Assembly: GCF_937138205.1 (NCBI RefSeq)
Contig: NZ_CAKZOT010000010.1
Coordinates: 1-34,327 of the forward strand
Length of the DNA stretch: 34,327 nucleotides
DNA from: an uncultured Rhodospira sp.
GTDB lineage: Bacteria > Pseudomonadota > Alphaproteobacteria > Rhodospirillales > Rhodospirillaceae
Reading direction: 5' to 3'
Shown: positions 26,832 to 33,747 of the stretch, piece by piece
Numbering within the stretch: position 1 is the first letter of the stretch
Layout of the letters: each line of letters begins with the position of its first letter
Made by a program: the position numbers and the translations under genes
Notes under the pieces: generated by a model
The model's database searches: none
What the model was told of the DNA's origin: nothing
The model's input: only the letters and a program-made list of their open reading frames with translations

Positions 26832-28409
26832 ATGACTCGGTTTTCGGCCTCGGCCGCGTCCCCATCCCCATCCCCCTCCTCATCCCCATCACCCGTCGTG
26901 CCCCCGGAGGGCCGCGTGCTGCTGGTCGAGGACACGCCGTCCATGGCGCGGGTCTACATGGACTACCTGAGCGACCTGCCGTGGCCCGTCGATCTTGCGG
27001 AGAGCGGCGCCGAGGCGCGCCGGCTCCTCGCCCGGGGTGGCCATGTGGCGGTGATTCTGGACCTGCGGCTGCCGGATGCCTCGGGTCTCGACATCCTGCG
27101 CGAAATCCGGGCCGAAACCCATGCCGAAACCCAGGACGCGGCGGTTGTCGTCGTCACGTCGCAGGGGTCGATGCAGGTCGCCGTGGAGGCCATGCGCGAG
27201 GGCGCCGACGATTTCCTGACCAAACCGTTCGCGCCCGACCGCCTGCGCGTGACGCTGAAGAACGCCGTCGAGCGCCACGCCATGGCCGGCACCCTCCGGC
27301 GCATCAAGAAGGAGATCGGGCGCGAGACCTTCCACGGCTTCATCGGGTCGTCGCTGGCCATGCAGGCGGTCTACCGCACCATCGAGGCGGCGGCGCCGTC
27401 GCGCGCCAGCGTCTTCATCACCGGCGAATCGGGCACCGGCAAGGAGGTCTGCGCCGAGGCCCTGCACCGCGCCAGCGCCCGCGCGAAGGGACCCTGCGTG
27501 GCCATCAACTGCGCCGCCATCCCGCATGAACTGATCGAGAGCGAGGTGTTCGGCCACGTCAAGGGTGCGTTCACAGGCGCCACCGCCGATCGGAAGGGCG
27601 CCGCCGCGCGCGCCGATGGCGGTACGCTGTTCCTGGACGAGGTGTGCGAGATGGACCTGGGGTTGCAGGTCAAGCTGTTGCGCTTCATCCAGACCGGGAA
27701 ACTCCTGCCCGTGGGCGGTACCAAGGTTCAGGAGGTGGACGTCCGCTTCATCTGCGCCACCAACCGCGATCCGTGGTCAGAGGTGCAGGCCGGGCGCTTC
27801 CGCGAGGACCTGTATTTCCGCCTGCATGTCATCCCCATCCATCTGCCGCCCCTACGCGAGCGCGGGGCGGATGTGGTGGAGATCGCCCGCGCCTTCCTGG
27901 AGCGATTCGCCGCCGAGGAAGGTCGTGACTTCGAGGGCTTCACGCCGGAGGCCGAGGCCCTGCTGACGCGGCTGTCGTGGCCGGGCAATGTCCGCCAGCT
28001 TCAGAACGTGCTGCGCAATGTGGTCGTGTTGAACGAGGGACCGCTGGTGACCGAGTCCATGCTGGAGGGCCCGGTCCGGACCCTGGGGCAGGGGCGGCCG
28101 GCGCCGCCGCCGGCGGAGGCTCCAGCCGATGGTGCGGCGCCACCGCCGGCCCCCGAAGGCGGCGGGGCGGACCAGGGCGACGCCGGCCCCATGGGCGCAC
28201 TGCGCCAGCAACACGACCTGCGGCCGATGTGGCAGGTGGAGTGGGAGCACATGACGCGCGCGCTCAAGGCCTGCCAGGGCAACGTGCCGCGCGCCGCCGC
28301 CCTGCTGGAGATCAGCCCCAGCACCATCTACCGCCGCATCCGCCAGTTCGGCGATCCGGTGGCCGGAACCCCGCCGGTGGGCGGGGCGGGCGGCAGCGCC
28401 ACCGGCTGA
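26832..28409 (+). CDS. Sigma-54-dependent response regulator (NtrC/LuxO-like)
   Basis: The 525-residue protein activates sigma-54 promoters when phosphorylated by a histidine kinase. It has a receiver domain (about 28-145; VLLVEDTPSMARVY, phospho-acceptor Asp77 in VILDLRLPD, then VVVTSQ and FLTKPF), an AAA+ domain (about 170-400; Walker A GESGTGKE 198-205, intact GAFTGA loop 245-250, Walker B GGTLFLDEVCEM, FYFRL-type LYFRLHVIPIHLPPLRER) and a C-terminal Fis-type helix-turn-helix (ALKACQGNVPRAAALLEISPSTIYRRI). A Pro/Ala/Gly-rich linker (about 410-455) precedes the DNA-binding part. The overall plan resembles LuxO. A Ser-Pro repeat makes up residues 10-20. No histidine kinase is adjacent. The ATG at 26832 has GAGG about 5 nt upstream; a -10-like TACAAT lies at 26785. 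Confidence 0.92.
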   Translation: MTRFSASAASPSPSPSSSPSPVVPPEGRVLLVEDTPSMARVYMDYLSDLPWPVDLAESGAEARRLLARGGHVAVILDLRLPDASGLDILREIRAETHAETQDAAVVVVTSQGSMQVAVEAMREGADDFLTKPFAPDRLRVTLKNAVERHAMAGTLRRIKKEIGRETFHGFIGSSLAMQAVYRTIEAAAPSRASVFITGESGTGKEVCAEALHRASARAKGPCVAINCAAIPHELIESEVFGHVKGAFTGATADRKGAAARADGGTLFLDEVCEMDLGLQVKLLRFIQTGKLLPVGGTKVQEVDVRFICATNRDPWSEVQAGRFREDLYFRLHVIPIHLPPLRERGADVVEIARAFLERFAAEEGRDFEGFTPEAEALLTRLSWPGNVRQLQNVLRNVVVLNEGPLVTESMLEGPVRTLGQGRPAPPPAEAPADGAAPPPAPEGGGADQGDAGPMGALRQQHDLRPMWQVEWEHMTRALKACQGNVPRAAALLEISPSTIYRRIRQFGDPVAGTPPVGGAGGSATG

Positions 28410-28431
28410 TCCGCGCGCACGGCGCACAGGC
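28388..28431 (+). repeat. 44-bp direct repeat, left copy
   Basis: This copy matches 29051-29094 at 43 of 44 positions (28399 C versus 29062 A). It spans the last codons and the stop of the response regulator gene and runs into the intergenic space. The two copies bracket the toxin-antitoxin pair. Confidence 0.9.
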
Positions 28432-28449
28432 ACCAGCGGCCCAATGCCA

Positions 28450-28731
28450 TCATAGATCGAGTTCACCATGCGACCCGAGACGGACCAGGACCAAGGTTTG
28501 GTCATCGGGCTTGTGGTAGATCATGATCAGGTCGGGCTTGATGTGGCAATCGCGATGGTCTCGCCATTCTCCGGACAGGGCGTGATCCCGGTGACGCGCC
28601 GCCAAGGCTTTGTCCAGCGCAAGGTTTTCAATGATCAGACGGAGATCGTTTTCCAACGTGCCCCGGTGGCGGCCCTTGGCCTCACGTTTGTAGTCTCTGC
28701 GGAACTGCGTGGTGCGTTCAATCGTCCGCAC
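28450..28731 (-). CDS. YafQ-type mRNA interferase toxin (RelE superfamily)
   Basis: This 93-residue toxin is expected to cleave mRNA at the ribosome A site. It shows the YafQ layout: RTIERTTQFRRDYKREAKG at the start, an ALAARHRDHALSGEWRDHRDCHI segment that holds the catalytic His/Asp residues (LSGEWRDHRDCHI is a family hallmark), PDLIMIYHKPDDQTLVLVRLGSH, and the terminal His in GSHGELDL. All key residues look intact, so it should be active. It overlaps the antitoxin gene upstream by 14 bp, as in dinJ-yafQ operons, ensuring coupled synthesis. The pair lies between 44-bp direct repeats and its base composition is lower in GC than the flanking genes, suggesting an acquired cassette. Confidence 0.92.
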   Translation of the reverse strand: MRTIERTTQFRRDYKREAKGRHRGTLENDLRLIIENLALDKALAARHRDHALSGEWRDHRDCHIKPDLIMIYHKPDDQTLVLVRLGSHGELDL

Positions 28732-28981
28732 GCAGATCCTCCATCAGAGCGTCCACGCTGTAGAACCGGGGCAGAGTGCCGGCCCGGGCTTCCCGCATGG
28801 CCGCGATGGTCTCGGCGTTGGGACGTAGGGGCTCGAAGGGCAGCGCCTTTTCGGTGGCGATCCGCACCATCATCATCCTGAACGCGTCCGAGACCGTAAG
28901 CCCCATGCTCGCCAGCACGTCGGTCGCTTCTTCCTTGATGCGCCCGTCGATGCGCGCGCGCACAACATCGTTCCGAGCCAT
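28718..28981 (-). CDS. RelB/DinJ-family antitoxin
   Basis: The 87-residue protein neutralises the YafQ-type toxin encoded next to it. Residues 1-45 form a ribbon-helix-helix DNA-binding domain (VVRARIDGRIKEEATDVLASMGLTVSDAFRMMM), and the C-terminal half (EPLRPNAETIAAMREARAG and FYSVDALMEDL) is the toxin-wrapping part typical of DinJ. AGGAGG lies 6 nt ahead of the ATG. An inverted repeat GCTAC-GAT-GTAGC about 22 bp further upstream is a candidate operator for autorepression by the toxin-antitoxin complex. Confidence 0.92.
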   Translation of the reverse strand: MARNDVVRARIDGRIKEEATDVLASMGLTVSDAFRMMMVRIATEKALPFEPLRPNAETIAAMREARAGTLPRFYSVDALMEDLRADD

Positions 28982-29002
28982 GTCTATCCTCCTGCCTTGT
29001 GT

Positions 29003-29015
29003 GCTACATCGTAGC
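29003..29015 (-). promoter_or_regulatory. Candidate operator of the dinJ/yafQ-type pair
   Basis: A perfect inverted repeat, 5-bp arms with a 3-bp centre (GCTACATCGTAGC on the plus strand), lies 22 bp upstream of the antitoxin start, where the ribbon-helix-helix domain would bind. Promoter boxes are not clear. Confidence 0.4.
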
Positions 29016-29032
29016 TCAAGCGTGACGGCGGC

Positions 29033-29653
29033 TCAAGCGGGCGACGCCAGGGGCGGCAGCGACACCGGCTGATCCGCGCGCACGGCGCACAGGCTTTGCA
29101 CCACGCCCTCGCCCCGGCCGGAGGGCATGGGCTGGAGGCCCTGTTCGAACGCCACCAACTGCAGCCGACCCGCCACGGCGTCCAGGAACTCTCCGGGGCG
29201 CGCGAGGTGGTCCGGGTTGCGCGGGCGGGCGATGCGTTCGTGGCCGACCATGAACGTCTGGCACAGCAGCACGCCGCCGTCGGCCACCGCGGCGACCATG
29301 TCGGGCAGGCGCGGCCGGTTCAGATAGTTGGTCACCACCACGGCGTCGAACGCGCGTCCGGCAAAGGGCCAGGGCCGGCCGTCCTCCAGGTCGGCCGTGA
29401 CGATCTCCGCCCGGTCGGCCAGATCGGCGACATACTCGGTGTCGCGGTCGACGAGGGTCACGGCGAACCCCCGCTCCAGCAGCCAGCGGGCATGACGGCC
29501 GCCGCCGCACGCCACGTCCAGCACTCGCCCGCCGGGTCGGATCAGGGCGGCGAAGCGGGTGACCCAGGGCGACGGCACGGTCAGGCTCAGGTGAACGGCG
29601 GGCGGCGGCACGGCGGGTGGGCTCCGATGGCGGCAGGGGACCGCCGGTGCCAT
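29033..29653 (-). CDS. Class I SAM-dependent methyltransferase (TehB-like)
   Basis: The protein is a Rossmann-fold methyltransferase. The AdoMet-binding motif I is GGRVLDVACGGGRHARWLLERGF, followed by VTLVDRD (acidic residue at the end of beta2), IVTADLEDGRPWPFAGRAFDAVVVTNYLNRP (motifs II-III) and GGVLLCQTFMVGHE (motif IV). The substrate is unknown; the arrangement resembles TehB/UbiE-like small-molecule enzymes. The start is uncertain: the ATG at 29653 gives 206 residues but has no good ribosome binding site, and an ATG at 29731 would add 26 residues of low-complexity Arg/Pro/Ala sequence. Its final residues (SLCAVRADQPVSLPP) are encoded by the right copy of the 44-bp repeat, so its true C-terminus may have been altered when the toxin-antitoxin cassette arrived. 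Confidence 0.85.
   Translation of the reverse strand: MAPAVPCRHRSPPAVPPPAVHLSLTVPSPWVTRFAALIRPGGRVLDVACGGGRHARWLLERGFAVTLVDRDTEYVADLADRAEIVTADLEDGRPWPFAGRAFDAVVVTNYLNRPRLPDMVAAVADGGVLLCQTFMVGHERIARPRNPDHLARPGEFLDAVAGRLQLVAFEQGLQPMPSGRGEGVVQSLCAVRADQPVSLPPLASPA
29051..29094 (+). repeat. 44-bp direct repeat, right copy
   Basis: It matches 28388-28431 with one mismatch. This copy is inside the 3' end of the methyltransferase gene (antisense orientation relative to it). The start-to-start distance to the left copy is 663 bp. Confidence 0.9.
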
Positions 29654-29776
29654 CGCACGAACCGCACCCGGCCGCAACGGCGGATCCACGGCCCTTCCGC
29701 GCACGGCAACGCCCGAAGCGATGCCAGGCATCCCTCCGGGCGCGCCGGTTCACACAAAAGGGCTCGGACCGCGCGA

Positions 29777-30259
29777 TCAGCCGTAGGCGTGCGCCTCGCG
29801 ATCCCCGTGGTACGTCGGCTGCGGGGCAAGGGCGCCGAACACGCCGCCCAGAATGGCGCCAAAGATCAGGTGCAACACGAGGGTCGCGATCGCCGGCGCA
29901 ATCCCGATCGACAGGCCGAACAGACCGGTTCCGGCCATCGGCATGACGACCAGCATCATCAGCAGCCAGCCCGCGACCGAGAACACCATGCCCCGGGCCC
30001 AGTCGGCGGCACCGGGCAGATAGGGCTGAAGCAGGGCGAACAGGCCGCCCCAGGCCACGACCCCGACCATGATGTGCATCAGCCAGCCGACGATCGGCGA
30101 GGCCGGCAGACCGACCCAGCTATAACCGATGCGGGTCAGCAGTTCGATGGCGTTCACCGCCGGCAGCAGCCCGGCCATCGCCTTGATCATCATCAGGATC
30201 GACAAGGCGAGCGTGGCCACGATGCCGGCAACCAAGCCCCGTCCGATGTGAGTCATCAT
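29777..30259 (-). CDS. Small four-helix membrane protein (DUF6789-like)
   Basis: The 160-residue protein has four predicted membrane segments: GLVAGIVATLALSILMMIKAM, IVGWLMHIMVGVVAWGGLFALL, GMVFSVAGWLLMMLVVMPMAG and PAIATLVLHLIFGAILGGVFGAL. The GWLMHI histidine and the LHLIFGAILGGVFG glycine pattern recall the DUF6789 family, whose function is not known. The ATG at 30259 follows AAGGAGG by 6 nt, a strong site; upstream in-frame codons are not conserved. It stands alone, leftward, between the methyltransferase gene and the rightward DUF1178 gene. The adjacent 30260-30540 stretch holds no clear feature. Confidence 0.75.
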   Translation of the reverse strand: MMTHIGRGLVAGIVATLALSILMMIKAMAGLLPAVNAIELLTRIGYSWVGLPASPIVGWLMHIMVGVVAWGGLFALLQPYLPGAADWARGMVFSVAGWLLMMLVVMPMAGTGLFGLSIGIAPAIATLVLHLIFGAILGGVFGALAPQPTYHGDREAHAYG

Positions 30260-30540
30260 GACGAACCTCCTTCCGTTTGGGGACGCCCCCGCGCCTGCCC
30301 TCGCCAGGGGCCTCGGCAGGCCGGAGACGCCTTCGGGGTGGTGCACGCTGTCTCACATGCCCCCGACAGATTCGAGTCGACGTAGGGTGTTTCAACCACC
30401 CGGGAGGCCGCAAAATCGTCAGGGGCCGGATCGCCTTGTCACCGCGCCGGGCGGTCTGCGATGCTGGGGGCGTTTGCACTCTGTTGAGGACGGTCGGGGT
30501 AGACTGATCCCTTGACCCCTGTTTTGACCGGACGGTTCGG

Positions 30541-31104
30541 ATGATCCTGTATGCCCTTCAGTGCGATGTCGGCCACACGTTCGAGGCATGGTTCCGTGAT
30601 GCCGCCGGGTTCGACGAGCAGGCCGAGGCGGGGGTGATCAGGTGCCCGGTCTGCGGCACCCACAGCGTCACCAAGGCCATCATGGCGCCCCGGCTGGCGC
30701 GTCACCACGGCGCCCGGCAGGCCGGGACGCGGCCGGGCGGGGAGCAGTCGGCCGACGCCGGCCCGCCCGCTGCCGCTGCCGCCGCCACCGCCGCCGACCA
30801 GAGCGCAACGGCGGACGCGGTGCCGGGTTCGGCGGCCCCCGCCAACGCCCCCGCCGCCGCCACCGGGCCACGCGCCGAGGCGGCGCGGCGCCTCGCTTCG
30901 GCTCTGGAAAGCCTGCGGAGCACGGTCGAGCAAACCTGCGACAATGTCGGCGACCGCTTTGCCGAAGAGGCGCGGCGCATCCACTACGGCGAGACCGAGG
31001 CCCGGGGCATCTACGGCCGCACGACCCCGGACGAGGCCGAGGCCCTGCGTGACGAGGGCGTGGAGTTCGCGAGCCTCCCCTGGCCCCGCCGCTCGGACGC
31101 GTAA
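30541..31104 (+). CDS. DUF1178 family protein
   Basis: The 187-residue protein begins MILYALQCDVGHTFEAWFRD, the DUF1178 start, with the pair of cysteines in IRCPVCGT (35-38) that with Cys8 and His12 could hold a zinc ion. After SVTKAIMAPRLAR comes an Ala/Gly/Pro-rich spacer (about 55-115), then the conserved C-terminal helix and tail: SLRSTVEQTCDNVGDRFAEEARRIHYGETEARGIYG and EEALRDEGVEFASLPWPRR-like DEAEALRDEGVEFASLPWP. The family occurs throughout alpha- and betaproteobacteria; its function is unknown. It converges on rne, with a palindromic element between. Confidence 0.9.
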   Translation: MILYALQCDVGHTFEAWFRDAAGFDEQAEAGVIRCPVCGTHSVTKAIMAPRLARHHGARQAGTRPGGEQSADAGPPAAAAAATAADQSATADAVPGSAAPANAPAAATGPRAEAARRLASALESLRSTVEQTCDNVGDRFAEEARRIHYGETEARGIYGRTTPDEAEALRDEGVEFASLPWPRRSDA

Positions 31105-31140
31105 GACCGGCCGACCGAAGTGGTGACTTTTTCCAATGCG

Positions 31141-31219
31141 CCTAGAGCAGATCGTTTGGGCGGATTCGCGCGTCCCATTTGCCCTGCCGAGCGGGTCAAA
31201 TGGGACGCGATCGGCCTAG
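31141..31219. repeat. Palindromic intergenic element between convergent genes
   Basis: CGCGTCCCATTTG (31169-31181) and CAAATGGGACGCG (31197-31209) form a perfect 13-bp stem. Outside it CCTAGAGCAGATCG (31141-31154) is an imperfect inverse of CGATCGGCCTAG (31208-31219). The right end covers the rne stop codon. CTAGAGCA-type palindromes are frequent intergenic repeats in alphaproteobacteria (from memory); here it could end transcription from both sides. Confidence 0.65.
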
Positions 31220-33747
31220 CGCCGCCACCATCCCCGGCGGTTGCCGGACTGCCGCGCCGGGACCTCGATGACGGTTGTTCCGTCGTCGTCACCATCGTTT
31301 TCCGGTTCGGACGCTGGCGAGTCGGCCGAGTCGTCCCCGGCGTCGGAGTCGGACACGGCGGTGGCAGGGGCCGCCTCGTCCGGCTCGGTCTCCGCTTCGG
31401 GCGGGTCGGGCGCGTCGGTCGGCGCGACACCCTCGGCGCCGTTGTCCACGTCCTCCGTGCGGACCTCTGCCGTCGCGGCCTGCTCGGTGTCGCGGTCCTC
31501 GCCCCCGTCGTCCGCCGTCGAGGCGGCGGCCGTGTCACGCTCGGACTCCTCCGCGTCGGCGACATTGTCGTTGGCCGTTTCGCCAACGGACTCTGGGGAC
31601 TCCTCAGAGTCCGCGTTCGCGGCCTCGGTCTCGGTCCGGCGGTTGCGGCGTCCGCCACGCCGCCGCCGCGAGCGCCGCGACCGGCTGGAGCGCGAGGCCC
31701 CCGACTCCTGCCCATCGTCGCCGGCCTGTTGGTCGTCATCGGTGTCGTCGCCGTTCGAGGCGTCGTCTTCACCGTCACCATCGCCACCGTTCTCCCCACC
31801 GTTGTCTGAGACCTCGGACTCGGTGCCGGTGCGATCGCTGTCGCGTCGGGGCTTGCGCCGGCGCCGCCGCTTCTTGCGGTTGCGGGAGGACGAATCGCCG
31901 TTGTCGCGGGCCTCGTCCCGGCTCCCGGTCTCCGCGTCGTCCTGTTCGGCGTCGGCGTCGGCGTCGTCCTCGACCGGGACCGGCGCCACGGTGCGGGCGG
32001 CCGGGCTGGGGCTGGCATCCTCGGCACTGTCGGGCCGGTGCTCGCCGCGCACCCGCTCCATGGTGTAGGCGGGGATGATCAGGCTGTCGTCGCCCTCGAT
32101 GGAGACGCGGAAGTCGTAGCGGCTTTCGATCGCCGTCAGCATGGCGCGCTTGTTGTTGAGGATGTAGAGCGCCACGGGCGTGGGCACGGTCAACGTGACC
32201 TCCGACGAGCGCCGGCGCACCCCCTCTTCCTCGATCACCCGCAGCATGTGGATGGCGGTGGATTCGATCGACCGCACCACACCGGTGCCCTGGCAGTGCG
32301 GGCAGGTGTGGAAGGCGGTTTCCATCAGGCTGGGCCGCAGCCGCTGGCGCGACATCTCCATCAGGCCGAAGGGGCTGATGCGGCTGACCTGAATGCGCGC
32401 GCGGTCCTGCTTCAGGGCTTCTTTCAGGCGCCGTTCAACCGCCGCGTTGTTGCGGTTCTCGTCCATGTCGATGAAGTCGATGACGATCAGCCCGGCCAGG
32501 TCGCGCAACCTCAACTGACGGGCGATCTCGTCGGCGGCCTCAAGGTTGGTCTTGAGCGCCGTTTCCTCGATATGGCGTTCCTTGGTCGAGCGGCCGGAGT
32601 TGACGTCGATGGCCACCAGGGCCTCGGTCTGGTTGATGACCACCGTGCCGCCGGACTTGAGCTGCGCCGTCGGGCTGTGCATGGCGTCGAGCTGGCTTTC
32701 CACCTGGAAGCGGTGGAACAGCGGCATGTCCTGTTCACGGTAAGGCTGCACCTTGCGCGCGTGCGACGGGGTCAGCATCTTCATGAAGTCCTTGGCGGCG
32801 CGGTATCCCTCCTCGCCGTCAACCAGAACTTCCTCGATGTCGCGCGTATAGATGTCGCGGATGGCCCGCTTGATGAGGTTCGCTTCCTCGTGGATCAGCG
32901 CTGGCGCGATGGACTTCAGGGTGGTCTCCTTGATGACCTCCCACTGCCGCATGAGATACTCGAAATCGCGCTTGATCTCGGCCTTGCTGCGTTCGGCGCC
33001 GGCGGTGCGCAGGATGACCGAGCCGCCGGGCGGACCGTGCAGGTCGCCCAGGATGGCCTTCAGGCGGCGGCGGTCGGTCGTGCTGCTGATCTTGCGCGAG
33101 ACGCCGCCGCCCCGGGCGGTGTTGGGCATGAACACGCAATAGCGCCCGGCCAGCGACAGGTAGGTGGTCAGCGCCGCGCCCTTGTTGCCGCGCTCTTCCT
33201 TGACCGCCTGCACCAGCAGGATCTGGCGGCGCTTGATGACCTCCTGGATCTTGTAGTGACGCAGGGCGTTGGCCTGAAGCTGCGGCGAGGCGGTGGCGAC
33301 CGTCTCTTCGCCGCCGACGTCCTCGACATCGGACTCGGTGGTGTCCGACTCGTCGCCACCCTCCGCGCCGTTGCCCTCGCCGTCATCATCGTCGGCGCCG
33401 TGGTCCGCCGCCGCGCCGCCTTCGGCGCGGCGTTCCTCCTCGGCCTCGGCGGCGCGTTCACGCTCCGCCTGCTCGGCCAGCAGGGCCTGCCGGTCGGCCA
33501 CCGGGATCTGATAGTAGTCCGGGTGGATCTCGCTGAACGCCAGGAAGCCGTGGCGGTTGCCGCCATATTCGACGAACGCCGCCTGCAGGGACGGTTCGAC
33601 CCGCACCACCTTGGCGAGGTAGACGTTTCCCTTGATTTGTTTCTTGGTGCTGGTCTCGACGTCGAACTCTTCAAGCCGGGTGCCGTCCAGCACGACCACC
33701 CGCGTTTCCTCGGGATGGCCGGTATCGATTAGCATTCTCTTTGTCAT
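31216..33747 (-). CDS. rne: Ribonuclease E
   Basis: RNase E is the main endoribonuclease for mRNA decay and rRNA/tRNA processing and scaffolds the degradosome. The 843-residue protein starts MTKRMLIDTGHPEETRVVV and has the S1 domain split by an acidic, low-complexity insert (about 88-165), as in other alphaproteobacteria. The DNase I-like catalytic domain follows: metal ligands Asp381 (VAIDVNSGRST) and Asp424 (IVIDFIDMDENRN), 43 residues apart as in E. coli, and the zinc link CPHCQGTG (Cys482, Cys485). From about 580 the C-terminal half is disordered, alternating arginine-rich RNA-binding patches (KKRRRRRKPRR; RSRRSRRRRGGRRNRR) with very acidic stretches. It ends in RRGWWRR; a GWW tail is known to bind PNPase in Caulobacter RNase E. 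There is no membrane-anchor helix like that of E. coli. The gene stop lies inside a palindromic element. Confidence 0.95.
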   Translation of the reverse strand: MTKRMLIDTGHPEETRVVVLDGTRLEEFDVETSTKKQIKGNVYLAKVVRVEPSLQAAFVEYGGNRHGFLAFSEIHPDYYQIPVADRQALLAEQAERERAAEAEEERRAEGGAAADHGADDDDGEGNGAEGGDESDTTESDVEDVGGEETVATASPQLQANALRHYKIQEVIKRRQILLVQAVKEERGNKGAALTTYLSLAGRYCVFMPNTARGGGVSRKISSTTDRRRLKAILGDLHGPPGGSVILRTAGAERSKAEIKRDFEYLMRQWEVIKETTLKSIAPALIHEEANLIKRAIRDIYTRDIEEVLVDGEEGYRAAKDFMKMLTPSHARKVQPYREQDMPLFHRFQVESQLDAMHSPTAQLKSGGTVVINQTEALVAIDVNSGRSTKERHIEETALKTNLEAADEIARQLRLRDLAGLIVIDFIDMDENRNNAAVERRLKEALKQDRARIQVSRISPFGLMEMSRQRLRPSLMETAFHTCPHCQGTGVVRSIESTAIHMLRVIEEEGVRRRSSEVTLTVPTPVALYILNNKRAMLTAIESRYDFRVSIEGDDSLIIPAYTMERVRGEHRPDSAEDASPSPAARTVAPVPVEDDADADAEQDDAETGSRDEARDNGDSSSRNRKKRRRRRKPRRDSDRTGTESEVSDNGGENGGDGDGEDDASNGDDTDDDQQAGDDGQESGASRSSRSRRSRRRRGGRRNRRTETEAANADSEESPESVGETANDNVADAEESERDTAAASTADDGGEDRDTEQAATAEVRTEDVDNGAEGVAPTDAPDPPEAETEPDEAAPATAVSDSDAGDDSADSPASEPENDGDDDGTTVIEVPARQSGNRRGWWRR

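Noticed and set aside
32038-33732. 564-codon open frame on the plus strand opposite rne
   Set aside because: It is the complement of the RNase E catalytic domain and has no domain of its own; the plus-strand frames at 31120-31809, 31241-32068 and 31275-32078 are likewise complements of the disordered tail.
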